Below, in pieces: positions 10,745 through 19,900 of a stretch of DNA of 36,385 bases. A program made the position numbers and the translations under genes. The notes below the pieces were generated by a model. That model ran no database searches and was not told the origin of the DNA. It saw only the letters and a program-made list of their open reading frames with translations. Each line of letters begins with the position of its first letter. Within the stretch, counting starts at the first letter, position 1. Source of the stretch: Strigomonas culicis (lineage: Eukaryota > Euglenozoa > Kinetoplastea > Trypanosomatida > Trypanosomatidae); the NCBI GenBank assembly GCA_000482145.1, contig AUXH01000137.1:1-36385 (forward strand), written 5' to 3'.

Positions 10745-10990
10745 ACATTAGAGTGCATAGCCTACGGCCATTAAAAGCAAAATAGAAAAGAAATACATTC
10801 CTGTTTTACAACATATATAAAGTAGCACAAACGAAAAACTTTCCAGTAAGGGGGATGTACAACAGAACCAAGCTTTGAATTAACCATTAACGAAAAAAGA
10901 GAAAAGAGAACTTAGAAACCTCCCAGGAAAAGAAAATTCTAAAGAAAGTGAAGAAAGAAAAAAAAAAGAACAGTAGAAGGATAATCTCTC
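10745..10990. other. Remainder of the spacer between HemG-type and HemF-type genes
   Basis: AT-rich, with purine runs on the plus strand near 10890-10975. It probably holds the 3'UTR of the protoporphyrinogen oxidase gene. No gene or structured element was seen. Confidence 0.45.
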
Positions 10991-11710
10991 TCACTTCAGC
11001 AACTTGGTGCCAGAGACAACACGGGTGACCGCGGCCACACCCGCCACGACGCCCATGAAGCACATTCTATAGAAGCGGCGCGTGCGGTCCTGGAGCGCAT
11101 CCTCCTTCTCCACCTCCGCGGCGTGCTCGTGTGCGAAAGGGATGTCATCCGCCGTCATCGCGGCCACGTCGGCGCCGAAGGCCTTCACGCTGTCCCAGTC
11201 CGTGTACACCTTCTCCGTCGTCGGGTCCGTGTCACCGCCGGTGAGCTTCATGATCACGCGGATCATGTTGCGGTCGAAGAAGGAGTAGCGCGGGTAATAG
11301 AGCGCGCCCGCGAAGACGGCCGCCTTCGTCGGCTTCCACGGCGACGCGCGCAGGAACTTGCGCGCGTAGGGGTTCGTCTCCGGCGTGCGCTTGTCCTCCT
11401 TCCGCGCGGTCAGGTTGACGACGAAGAAGGCGGTGGGGAAGGAGTTGAGGTGCGGGTGGTACTGGCGGACGAACTGGTGCAGCTCCTTCGCGAAGTTGCC
11501 GTAGATCACACTCGCGCCCAGTACGAGTTTGTCGTACTTCTTCATGTCTGCCACGCCCTCGGAGGTGAGGGTGTTGGTCGTCATGAACTCGTTCAGGTTC
11601 AGGGTGGTGCACTGCGCGGCGCTGTCGCTCGCGCGGATGGCCTCCACAAGGGCCTCGCAAATCACCTTGGTGTGGCCACCCTTTGTGGAGTACAGAACAA
11701 GATACTTCAT
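10991..11710 (-). CDS. hemG: Protoporphyrinogen IX oxidase, HemG (flavodoxin-fold) type
   Basis: The enzyme oxidises protoporphyrinogen IX to protoporphyrin IX, the step right after the product of the downstream neighbour. The 239-residue protein opens with the FMN-binding loop of the flavodoxin fold (LVLYSTKGGHTK, residues 4-15), then VLGASVIYGNFAKELHQFV, and closes the core with FFDRNMIRVIMKLTGGDTD and YTDWDSVKAFG, very close to enterobacterial HemG. It is about 55 residues longer than bacterial HemG. The extra C-terminus carries a positively charged helix and a hydrophobic segment (MCFMGVVAGVAAVTRVV) that could act as a membrane anchor, probably on a mitochondrial membrane. HemG-type enzymes in trypanosomatids are considered bacterial acquisitions. 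The start (MKYLVLYS) is fixed by the fold, whose first strand begins at residue 2. Confidence 0.95.
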   Translation of the reverse strand: MKYLVLYSTKGGHTKVICEALVEAIRASDSAAQCTTLNLNEFMTTNTLTSEGVADMKKYDKLVLGASVIYGNFAKELHQFVRQYHPHLNSFPTAFFVVNLTARKEDKRTPETNPYARKFLRASPWKPTKAAVFAGALYYPRYSFFDRNMIRVIMKLTGGDTDPTTEKVYTDWDSVKAFGADVAAMTADDIPFAHEHAAEVEKEDALQDRTRRFYRMCFMGVVAGVAAVTRVVSGTKLLK

Positions 11711-12051
11711 GGTGTTTGAGTAGTGTATTTATTTAGAAAAGAAAAAGGGTAAAATAGAGAGTACAGATATTTTAATATCGTGTATTAGCAAATAATAGCA
11801 ATTATTGCTAACAAAAGGTGCTTCACTTTAATGAGCTTGAACACGTTAGTTACGATTAGATAAAGTATAAAAACTGAACGTCAGAAGAATGTGTAAGAAG
11901 AGAAGAGGAGAGAGAACAGATATGAGTATGAAAGGTACGCTTTACAGAGCCACAGATATGTGCATAATGGTTCCCAGTGTAGAATCAAAAAAAAAAGAGA
12001 GAAAAGAGTTATCATATTGTATCGCAATAGTACATTAGCACCGAAACGCTT
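11711..12051. other. Intergenic spacer upstream of the HemG-type gene
   Basis: 341 bases of AT-rich spacer. On the minus strand two pyrimidine tracts are seen. The one at about 11735-11757 has no AG between it and the ATG. The one at about 11890-11922 is followed by TTCAG with AG at about 11874-11873, which would give a leader of roughly 160 nt. No gene was recognised. Confidence 0.4.
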
Positions 12052-15000
12052 CTATATACTCTGGCCCAGTATAGACGACATCCCATCCAAGCTCAGGTTC
12101 GCTCGCTGTGAAGGACCACCGCTGCTGCCACTGCCAGCCAGGTGCTGCTCGAGCCACGCCATGAACTGCTTCAGTCGCTGCGCCAGCTGCGCCTGCGCCA
12201 GCTGCCACGTCAGCAGCTCCCGCCGCCGCGCCTGCAGGGCTTCCATCTCCGAGAGCACCGCCTCACGCGTGGCGGTGTTCTCCGCCGCGCGGCTCTCGCG
12301 CGTCAGTGTGAGCAGCTCGCGCGTGAGCCACTGAAGCTCAGCCGCACAGTCCTGCCGCTGCCGCCTGCCCTGCTTGTACTGCTGAATGAGCGCGCGCCCC
12401 TCCCGCAGGCGCGCCTCGTCCGGCGGCGCGGCCGCGGCCTCGCTGTCATCGTCGCGCGCGGCGCTGTCCGACCGCCGCGGGACGTCCCGCTGCAGCGGCA
12501 GCACGAAGGCACCGGGCTCGCTCCCCGTGTCGTCCTCCGCGGCGGGGGGCACCCGCGCCGGCAGCGGAACCGAGAAGGACGTGGGGCCGCCCTCATAGCG
12601 GTGGTGCCGCCCTCTGCGGTGGGAAAGGTCATCCACCGCCACGCTGGCCGGCGTTGTGGGAGTGTGGGCCGCGTGCTGGTGGGCGGTGGGTGCTGGGCCC
12701 GAGAAGGCAGCGGGCGCGGGCGGGTACACAGGCGCAGGCGCGGGAGCGGATGGAGGCGCGCAGGGCGGCAGCGCTAGCGGCGGCTGGGGGCCGTAATACA
12801 GCGACGGAGGTTGCGGCGGTGGCCAGAAGGTGAAGCCCGCGCTCGCGGGGGGATAGTACGGGCCGGGGCCCGGCCACGCGGGCGGATACGCGTAGGGCGC
12901 GGGATAAAGCCCACCGCCACCACCACCATAGGGTAGATACGGGGGCGGATAGGGAGATGGAAGAGGGAACGTCGGAAAGGGGTAAGGCGGCTGTGGCTCC
13001 ACCTCATCTGCCGTCATGGTGGCGGTGTCCTTCCGATGTGTGGCTGTGTCATGGGGCGGTGGCTCTCGCGTCGTGTTGGCGGGTGTGCCCTCCTCCTCCT
13101 TGACTGCGGATCCACTGGCCTCCTCCTCGTGGTCCTCCGACCTCGCCTCGTGTGGCTGCTCCAGTGCCTGCTTCTCGGTGGCCGCTGCGCCTGCTGTTGC
13201 TGCTGCTACTAGTGGGGGGTCCACCATCGCCTGCGTGAGGTTAAGCGCCTGAGCGCCGTCCAACGAGGCATCCCCCACCGTTGTGTCCGCCGCGGTCGGC
13301 GGCACCGCCTCGCTCCTCTGCGACTCTAGCGGGATGGGCGGTGTCAGACCGCTGCCGCCGGCTGGCCGCGGCGGCCGCATCCGCTCCAGTGCGCCGTCCA
13401 CGACGCGGTGCCACGCCACGCTCTGCAGCAGCGCCTGCCGCGCGCGCGGCGCGTCTTGCACCATCTGGCGGCACCGCACCCGCCGCGCGGCGCGCTGCCG
13501 CCACTGGGCCCACGCCCGCCGCGCGGTGAACTGCAGGAGCGCATAGTCCTCCCGAAAGGCATCCGCAGTCTGCGCCTGCTGCCGCTGCCGCGCGTGGTTC
13601 TCCGTCTTTTCTTTCCAGACATTGAAGACACCCTGGTGCAGCCACGCGGACTCATGAGCGGCGCGGAACCGCAGCGCCGCCCGCCCACGCGCACAGACCA
13701 GCACCCAGCGCTGAAGGTACCGCGTGCGCAGCGCAGCGCCGCACTCCCGGTGCAGCACCGCGCTGCGCGTAAGGCGCCGCCACCGGCCAAAGCAGGCCGC
13801 GAGCGTCGCCGCCTGCCGCGCGGCGGTGAGGCAGCGCAGGCGCTCCTCTCGCTGTTGCAGGCGCGCCCGCTGCTTCACAAAGGTGTACCGCAGCCAGCGC
13901 CCGAAATGCTCAAAGCGCGCCAGCGCTGACCAGTCCACCACCACCGGCATCGACTTCTCCTTCCTCCCCGCCACAGCTGTAGCATCGATGGCCCGCTGGG
14001 GCCAGGAGGTGGGCGTGTACAGGCTCACCACCATCCCCCGGCAGCGGTGCGTCTTCTGCTGCAGCTGGTGCCGCCGCCACCTGTGGAAAAAGGACGACAG
14101 GCAGAGCTCCGCGGAGACCCTCTCGAGCGCGGCCGCGACGCTGCGACGGTTGAGGTGGGCCAGCCACCGCGCAAAGCAGCAAGAGAGGAGCGGGCGCTCC
14201 ACGCGCCGCGCGCAGAGCCGCACCGCCGCCGCCGCCCTCCTCTGACGCTCGCGCGCCGCCTGCCGCCACGCCGAGAACACGCGCCGCCGCCACGCGGTAC
14301 AGCGCACGTCAGTGTTGTGCTCGATGAAGCGATCCACCGCGGCCCGCCGCTCCCGGACCCGCCGCCGCTGCCCGTGGCGCCAGCTCCACGCGCGGTAGAA
14401 GACGTAGACGAGCACGTGCGCGTAGTACTGGTCGGCGACGAGGCGCTGGTGCCGGCGGCGGGCCTGGCGGTTGGCGACGCGGCTCTGCCAGTGCGCGAGG
14501 GCGTCGGCCTTGAGCCGCTCGTGGTACGTGACGTCCGCGACGATCTGCAGCGCCACCGCCGCCTGCTCCTCCTTCGCCGGAGCGCCGCCAACTCCCTTTC
14601 TGGGGCGGTCAGACGCGAGTGGCTCGACCGTCTCCACAGAATCGGCCTCACTCACCCTACTGCTGCTGCTGCTGCTATGGGGGGCTGCGGAGTCGTGGGA
14701 GGAGCTTGTCAGCTCAATGACATGCACGGCGGCCGCACCGTCCTCTGGGAAGAGCATCGTCCGGTCAGGACTGCCCTCCGCCGTCGTCGCGACGGACGGG
14801 CCTCGCTCACCTGCGGTGGAGCGGATGCGCGCCTGTATCCACTGCTTCGCCTCCACGATCTCCTCCGCGTACACGGAGGTGTACGACGCGGTGGTGGCCG
14901 TGGCACTCGCTGCGGTGCCAACAGCCACGTGGGAGTGGCCGCTGGTGCGCGCGAGGGGCACACGCACGAGGCGCGGCGGCACGGGCGGCTTCTGCCGCAG

Positions 15001-15114
15001 GGACGCCAAAACAAAAGGCTCCGCGTCCACCTTGGACTGTGCGCGATCGACCAGTGTATGGGTGTCTATAAGAGGCGTCGAGGATTCCTCTGGGGCACCT
15101 CGATCGCCGGACAT
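12052..15114 (-). CDS. Sfi1-like tryptophan-repeat protein with proline-rich linker and C-terminal coiled coil (conserved hypothetical)
   Basis: This 1,020-residue protein starts at the ATG at 15114, 60 nt after a splice acceptor. Residues 1-190 are polar and low in complexity (serine runs). Residues about 190-575 are basic and tryptophan-rich, with units such as CTAWRRRVFSAWRQAARERQ, CFARWLAHLNRR, FFHRWRRHQLQQK, CFGRWRRLTRSA, VFNVWKEKTENHA and RAWAQWRQRAARR, roughly every 25-40 residues. This resembles the centrin-binding repeats of Sfi1-type proteins. Residues about 700-785 are a Pro/Tyr/Gly-rich segment (PYPPPYLPYGGGGGG and similar). Residues about 895-985 form a predicted coiled coil rich in Leu, Arg, Glu and Gln. 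A basal-body or other centrin-based cytoskeletal role is an inference from the repeats; no enzymatic motif is present. A generic basic coiled-coil protein is the main alternative. Confidence 0.7.
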   Translation of the reverse strand: MSGDRGAPEESSTPLIDTHTLVDRAQSKVDAEPFVLASLRQKPPVPPRLVRVPLARTSGHSHVAVGTAASATATTASYTSVYAEEIVEAKQWIQARIRSTAGERGPSVATTAEGSPDRTMLFPEDGAAAVHVIELTSSSHDSAAPHSSSSSSRVSEADSVETVEPLASDRPRKGVGGAPAKEEQAAVALQIVADVTYHERLKADALAHWQSRVANRQARRRHQRLVADQYYAHVLVYVFYRAWSWRHGQRRRVRERRAAVDRFIEHNTDVRCTAWRRRVFSAWRQAARERQRRAAAAVRLCARRVERPLLSCCFARWLAHLNRRSVAAALERVSAELCLSSFFHRWRRHQLQQKTHRCRGMVVSLYTPTSWPQRAIDATAVAGRKEKSMPVVVDWSALARFEHFGRWLRYTFVKQRARLQQREERLRCLTAARQAATLAACFGRWRRLTRSAVLHRECGAALRTRYLQRWVLVCARGRAALRFRAAHESAWLHQGVFNVWKEKTENHARQRQQAQTADAFREDYALLQFTARRAWAQWRQRAARRVRCRQMVQDAPRARQALLQSVAWHRVVDGALERMRPPRPAGGSGLTPPIPLESQRSEAVPPTAADTTVGDASLDGAQALNLTQAMVDPPLVAAATAGAAATEKQALEQPHEARSEDHEEEASGSAVKEEEGTPANTTREPPPHDTATHRKDTATMTADEVEPQPPYPFPTFPLPSPYPPPYLPYGGGGGGLYPAPYAYPPAWPGPGPYYPPASAGFTFWPPPQPPSLYYGPQPPLALPPCAPPSAPAPAPVYPPAPAAFSGPAPTAHQHAAHTPTTPASVAVDDLSHRRGRHHRYEGGPTSFSVPLPARVPPAAEDDTGSEPGAFVLPLQRDVPRRSDSAARDDDSEAAAAPPDEARLREGRALIQQYKQGRRQRQDCAAELQWLTRELLTLTRESRAAENTATREAVLSEMEALQARRRELLTWQLAQAQLAQRLKQFMAWLEQHLAGSGSSGGPSQRANLSLDGMSSILGQSI

Positions 15115-15173
15115 TGGGTTTATCTCTTCTATGGTAAGAATCTATTAGGTCTATAGGAACAGCTGTAAATGAG

Positions 15174-15205
15174 CTGAGCGGAGAAAGAGAAGGAAAGAAG
15201 AAGCA
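15174..15205 (-). promoter_or_regulatory. Predicted spliced-leader acceptor for the Sfi1-like gene
   Basis: On the minus strand a clean T/C tract (15180-15205) ends CCGCTCAG with AG at 15175-15174, 60 nt before the ATG at 15114. Confidence 0.55.
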
Positions 15206-15575
15206 AAACGTGTGCAAGTAACGAAAATGCATATGCATTTTTTTTTCTTGATCATTGCCAAACGGGGTGAGGGTAGAACGATAAAGTAGAAAACACCTAG
15301 GGTACATTTTTTAGATACACCTGTTCAGAGTTTAACAGAATAACATAGCATGTAAGAATGCGGAAAAGGTGTGTGGACAAATCAAATTCTACTACAAAAA
15401 AAAAAGAATCAGAAATGAAACTAATAATAATAAATACGCTTTGAGAAAAAAATCTGAAATGAAATGAAGCACTGTATAAAGTTGTAAACATAGTTGGAGA
15501 ACTAAAAAGGAAAAGAAAAAGAAAAGATCCGGTCAGGATAACAGAACAGAAGACGAGCTACGTGATGGTTCACAA
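15206..15575. other. Intergenic spacer between b5-like protein A and the Sfi1-like gene
   Basis: 370 bases of AT-rich spacer with A-runs (for example 15395-15405) and a purine tract at about 15505-15530 on the plus strand. It likely holds the 3'UTR of b5-like protein A. Nothing else was recognised. Confidence 0.45.
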
Positions 15576-16067
15576 TCAAATGCTTTTATTGCGCATCTCC
15601 AGTGCCATCACGATAGACGCAAAGCCCAACGTGATGGCCATGCGATTCCATAACGACATGGGTGAGTCCGCTCGTTCCGTGCCCTTCTTTTTCCGCTTCT
15701 TCTTCTCCTCCTCGCCGTTCTCGACGTCCTCCTCTGACAGGTGCACAGCGGTGTCCTTGTGAAGGTAGGTCTGATAGTCCATCGCCGCCGCTGGTGCGGG
15801 GGAGATGACCTTGCCTTCCGCATAGGCCGCCCCGGCCGGAGCCTCCACCGGCGCCGCCGCGCGCGCCGGCCGCACCTTGTACTCGCGCAGGATCTGCAGC
15901 GCCTCCAGCGAATGTTCATACTTCTCGAACACTTTGGTGATGTCCTCTCCCTTATGGACGAGAATGACACGCTTGCCGCCGGGGTGCTGCGTCAGAACAA
16001 ACTCCACCGGGACCATATACTGCTCGCCGCGGTAGGTCACAGGGACATGGGTGCCTTCCAACTCCAT
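15576..16067 (-). CDS. Cytochrome b5-like tail-anchored protein A
   Basis: A 163-residue protein from the ATG at 16067 (MELEGTHVPVTYRGEQYMVP). It carries a minimal cytochrome b5-type heme-binding fold: HPGG with His28 as the first predicted axial ligand, and YEHSLEA with His52 as the second. The 24-residue spacing is the canonical one. A low-complexity linker (Ala/Pro, then a KKKRKKKG basic patch) leads to a C-terminal hydrophobic segment (MAITLGFASIVMALEM), suggesting a tail anchor in the ER or outer mitochondrial membrane. In-frame codons upstream of 16067 are T-rich spacer and lie before or at the predicted acceptor, so this start is preferred. It is next to a second b5-like gene and near two heme-synthesis genes. 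The partner reductase and substrate are unknown. Confidence 0.82.
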   Translation of the reverse strand: MELEGTHVPVTYRGEQYMVPVEFVLTQHPGGKRVILVHKGEDITKVFEKYEHSLEALQILREYKVRPARAAAPVEAPAGAAYAEGKVISPAPAAAMDYQTYLHKDTAVHLSEEDVENGEEEKKKRKKKGTERADSPMSLWNRMAITLGFASIVMALEMRNKSI

Positions 16068-16098
16068 GTACGGTAGGAAAACAGTGAAAAAAAATGAG

Positions 16099-16110
16099 TA
16101 TATATATATA
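16099..16110. repeat. (TA)n microsatellite
   Basis: A short alternating T-A run in the 5' leader region of b5-like protein A, followed by an A7 run. Confidence 0.75.
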
Positions 16111-16134
16111 AAAAAATGGTAGTCAAGATGAAAA

Positions 16135-16159
16135 CTGAAAAGGACAGCAAAAAAAAAAC
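16135..16159 (-). promoter_or_regulatory. Predicted spliced-leader acceptor for b5-like protein A
   Basis: On the minus strand a T-rich tract (about 16138-16159) ends CTTTTCAG with AG at 16136-16135. The leader of about 67 nt to the ATG at 16067 contains no other ATG. Confidence 0.5.
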
Positions 16160-16330
16160 TGTATGGTATGAAGAGAGAAAGAGGGAAAAGGAACATGAAA
16201 AAGCCACCATAGAAACCTCATTGTGTTTATCATTCAATTCGCAATACACATACATGAACGAGAAAAAATATGTGTGCGGGTGTGCTTTACTTAAGGATAT
16301 AATTAACAGAGTGTGAAGCAACAAATGAAA

Positions 16331-16675
16331 CTACAACTTCCTGCACCGGCGCAGCAGCAGTGTCACGGCCACGCACAGCGCGAGCCCGACCCCCACCGCG
16401 GCGTACGCCGCCACGCGGCCGCCCTCGCGCGGCGGCTCCCCCGTCACCCACGGCGTGCGCAGGTACCGTCCCTGCGCGTCGACCTCGAAGGAGAAGAGAA
16501 TGGCTGCCGCCTCCGGGGAGTGGTCCTCGAAGCGCTCTTCGATGTCCTGGTCTGCGTACTCCAGCAGCTCGGACGGTCCGTCCGGGTGGAAGTTGTTCAC
16601 GTACGCCATCGGCAGGTGGTACGTCTTGCCCTGGTAGGTGACGGCCATATAACCCTCATCGTCCGAGCCGCCCAT
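16331..16675 (-). CDS. Cytochrome b5-like tail-anchored protein B (divergent)
   Basis: A 114-residue protein from the ATG at 16675 (MGGSDDEGYMAVTYQGKTYH). It shares the fold and layout of the neighbouring b5-like protein: a TYxGxxYxxP start, FHPDG with His30 in place of the usual HPGG, and DHSPEA with His52 as the second candidate ligand. The spacing between the two histidines is 22 residues, two fewer than normal. A C-terminal hydrophobic helix (AAYAAVGVGLALCVAVTLLL) followed by RRCRKL indicates a tail anchor. The start is supported by an AG just five bases upstream and by alignment of the N-terminus with protein A; Met10 is an alternative. It is probably an old tandem duplicate. Whether it still binds heme is open. 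Confidence 0.78.
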   Translation of the reverse strand: MGGSDDEGYMAVTYQGKTYHLPMAYVNNFHPDGPSELLEYADQDIEERFEDHSPEAAAILFSFEVDAQGRYLRTPWVTGEPPREGGRVAAYAAVGVGLALCVAVTLLLRRCRKL

Positions 16676-16680
16676 GATTG

Positions 16681-16722
16681 CTACAGAAGTACGTTGAACA
16701 AAGGAAAGAAGAAAAAGATGTG
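16681..16722 (-). promoter_or_regulatory. Predicted spliced-leader acceptor for b5-like protein B
   Basis: On the minus strand a T/C tract (about 16698-16722) is followed by ACTTCTGTAG, with AG at 16682-16681. The leader before the ATG at 16675 would be only five bases. Confidence 0.45.
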
Positions 16723-16996
16723 TGAGTGCTTTTCCAAAGAAGATAGGGAAGAAGAAGGAGAGATAGCAGTGCGAACCGTGGGATGCCCCATCAGCATTAT
16801 CAGTACGAAAGGGGTGCATCAGTAACTTTTTCGTTGTATTTTTGAGTTGACTTACGTGGAAAAAAAAATGAGAGTGTTCCTCCAAATAGTTATTGTCGTT
16901 CTATTCGCCATTATCTAGTATCTCCCCATATGGGGATTCTGTTTGTTTATGTATGCGCCTCGCCTCCCTTTTCTTTTTCGTCTCATCCTTTTTTTT
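16723..16996. other. Spacer downstream of the giant gene
   Basis: This stretch of about 270 bases is the 3' flank of the giant gene. Immediately after the stop at 16997 the minus strand is A-rich, then mixed. No independent gene was seen. Confidence 0.45.
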
Positions 16997-19900
16997 TTAA
17001 AAGCGGATGGTGGCGAGGTTGGGGCGCGCCTTCTCGCACACCTGGCAGTAGAACACGCTGTTGGGGTTGTACTTGCTGCACCCCCCGTTCTCCACGGAGC
17101 ACACCCAGTAGCCCTCCGGACACTCCCAGCCCATGTCCAGAAGCGGGTTCGTCTGGCCCTGCGGCGCGCGCGTCGCGGGGTCGTGCCACGGGGAGGGGTT
17201 CTCCGCAAGGCACACGTGGCAGTGCAGACTCGCGCGCGACTCGTTTAGGAACGTGCACACCGGGCACGCCCACGGCCCGTCCTCGTCCGCGTCGTCCTCC
17301 GCCTCCTGCCCGCCGCTTAGTACGTCAGCCGACGAGGCCGGCTCGACGTGGGGCCGCTGCGGCGCCACCGCCATGCACATGGCGCACACGCGCGTCCCGC
17401 CCTCGTTCACGTAGGTGCACGTCGCACACGCCCAGGGCGCGGCCGCGGCCGCGTCGTCCGCGCCCGGCTGCCGCCGGGCCGCCTCCGCGTGCTCACGCAG
17501 CGCGACGAGGTCCAGCGCCGGGTACGTCTGGTACAGCAGTGCCAGCGGGATCGTCGGCTCCGCGGCGGTGGGGCCGCCGCCGCCGCCGCCGCGCGCGCGC
17601 GCCACGGCGAGCTGCAGCGCGGGACCCAGCTCGCTCGTGCGGTACGGCGCAAAGTAGGTCGGGAAGCAGTCGCACAGGCACTGGGCGATGACGCGCGACG
17701 GCAGCGCCACACCCGCTGCGGCGTCGCCCGCGCCGCCGTGCGCGGCGGACAGCGCCGTGGTCACCTCGGCGGCAAAGCCACACAGGGCGTCCTCCACCGC
17801 GGCGGCCTCGCGCCGGTCGGCGCGCTTCGCGGTGGGCAGCGCAGCGCGCAGCACCGCGGCGGCCATCTCCTCCAGCGTCGCGCGCACGCGGCCGGCGACC
17901 GCGAGCTCGCGCAGGTGCGGCCGGTCGCGCGGTGTCACGAAGAGCACCGCGACGGGGGCGTCCTCCCAGTGGTTGCGGTGCCGGCGGCGGAGGCGCAGCG
18001 TGCTCTCGAAGCAGCGCAGCCGCACCTCCGGCGGGACCTCCCGCAGTAGCTGCTCCAGCACCTGCAGCTGCGCGTCGGCGAAGAACATGTCGTTGTTGAA
18101 GAGCCGGAACAGCAGGCTCGCGGGGTCCAGCGCCACATCCGTGGCTGTGTTGAGCCCACCAATGGTCTCCGCCGGTGACCGCTCGGAGAGGAAGCGCTGG
18201 GTGCAGTCCATGTGGCGCCCGCTCGCGACGGAGCGCAGCGACACCGCGACCGCGTCGTTGACACTCGGCGAGTGGTGCAGCAGCCACCGCAGCGACTCGC
18301 CCTCCGCCAGTGTCACGAGGCCGTAGCAGTGGCCGCCGCCGCTGCCGGCCGCCGCCTCTTGAGGTGGCGGGAGCGGCGCCCCGTCCCACCGCTGCTGCGG
18401 GGCCCACTCCGCGTACAAGAACGTGTTCTTGAGCCGCCGCTCGCCCACGCCGCTCCACTGCAGCCGGTAGAAGTTGTCGCTGAGGAGGTAATGGGGCGGC
18501 ACGTCCAAGATGGGGTCTGCCGCGAGCAGGGCCGAGGTGGCGCCAAAAGGCGCGGCGATGCTGCTGCCGCCCGCCCCGCGGATTGCAAACTCGCGCATCT
18601 GATAGAACGGACTGCCATGGCACGGGCGCACCGTTTCGCTGGCGGCGCTGCCCGCGTGGAGGAAGACGGACACTTTCCATGGGACCTGGAACTCGTCGTC
18701 GCGCGAAAAGGCACTGATGCGCTGCTCTTCCTGCTCCGCCTCCTGCTCCTGCTCCTCCTCCGCCTCCTGTTCGTGTACAATCTCCGCGTTCAGGTCCACC
18801 ATGCGGTGCGCCTGCTGCAGCGCGGCGTCCGCGCCGCCGCCGGCCTCCGCCGACGCGGCCGCGGCCACGGAGGTCTGCATGCGCTGCATCAGCTGCGCCA
18901 CGATGTGCTGCGCGCACGTGTCGCCCTCCAGCAGCTCGGCCGGCCGGCTCGTCAGCACGTCCTGCAGGTGCGACAGGAAGGACGGCGGCGCGTGGATGGC
19001 GGTCTCGATCACGTACTCGATCACCTCGCGGAACTCGGCGATCGAGGCGCGCAGCAGCGCGACGCTGGGCAGGCCGGCGGCCGCCGCGCCGCCACCGGCC
19101 GGCCGCGCGAGCTGGAACCGCCGGCAGCGCAAGTAGCCGCTGTACAGCGCGCGGTGCGCGTTCGCGAAGACGGCGTCGGCCGTGAGGTTCTGCAGCGCCC
19201 TCTTGCGCCACACGTTCGCCACCTCCTGCGAGGAGAGCTTGAAGAACTGCAGGCTCTCGATCTTCATGGAGTTCAGCAGCAGCCACGCCGGGACGTCCCG
19301 CAGCAGGTCGCCCGTCCGGAAGCTCGCGAGCGTCTCCTGCAGCCGCGTGACCACCTCCGGGATGAGGAACACGGTCAGCCGCTGGCCGCGGCCGATGCCG
19401 CGCATGCGGTAGGCGCCCTGCGCGTAGTCGCGGAACACGAGATCCTTCCCGAGCGTGATGACGGCCGACGCGGTCGCCGCCTGCCGCACGTCCGTGCCCG
19501 TCGTGTGCACCTGGTCGAAGAAGGTGAAGCGGCGCGAGAGCGGGATGCCGCACTGCGCGACCGGCACGGCGATGTGGCCGCTGCTGTCGCGCTGCAGGAT
19601 CACCTGTCGGTCCTGCTGATCCAGGTAGACCACGCCGTCGAAGAGCGCCTCCGGCAGCCGCGCAAGCAGGTAGCGCGCGACGTCCTCGTTGTCCATGTTC
19701 GTGATGAGCGCGCCGGCGTCGATGAGCGCGGCGAAGGGCGGCTGCGCGGCCGCAATGCGGTCCAGCACGCTCAGCGCGGACCAGTTGTCCGGCAGCAGCT
19801 CCGTGCGCGTGACGCGGGGGTTCGTCAGGACGGACAGCACGCGGCCGTCGCTGCCCGGCTCGTAGTAGCACTCGCCGAGGTCGAGCGGCAGCAGGTTGCT

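Noticed and set aside
16068..16196. Hydrophobic N-terminal extension of b5-like protein A
   Set aside because: It is encoded by T-rich spacer and pyrimidine tracts, spans the predicted splice acceptor at 16135 and has no counterpart in b5-like protein B.
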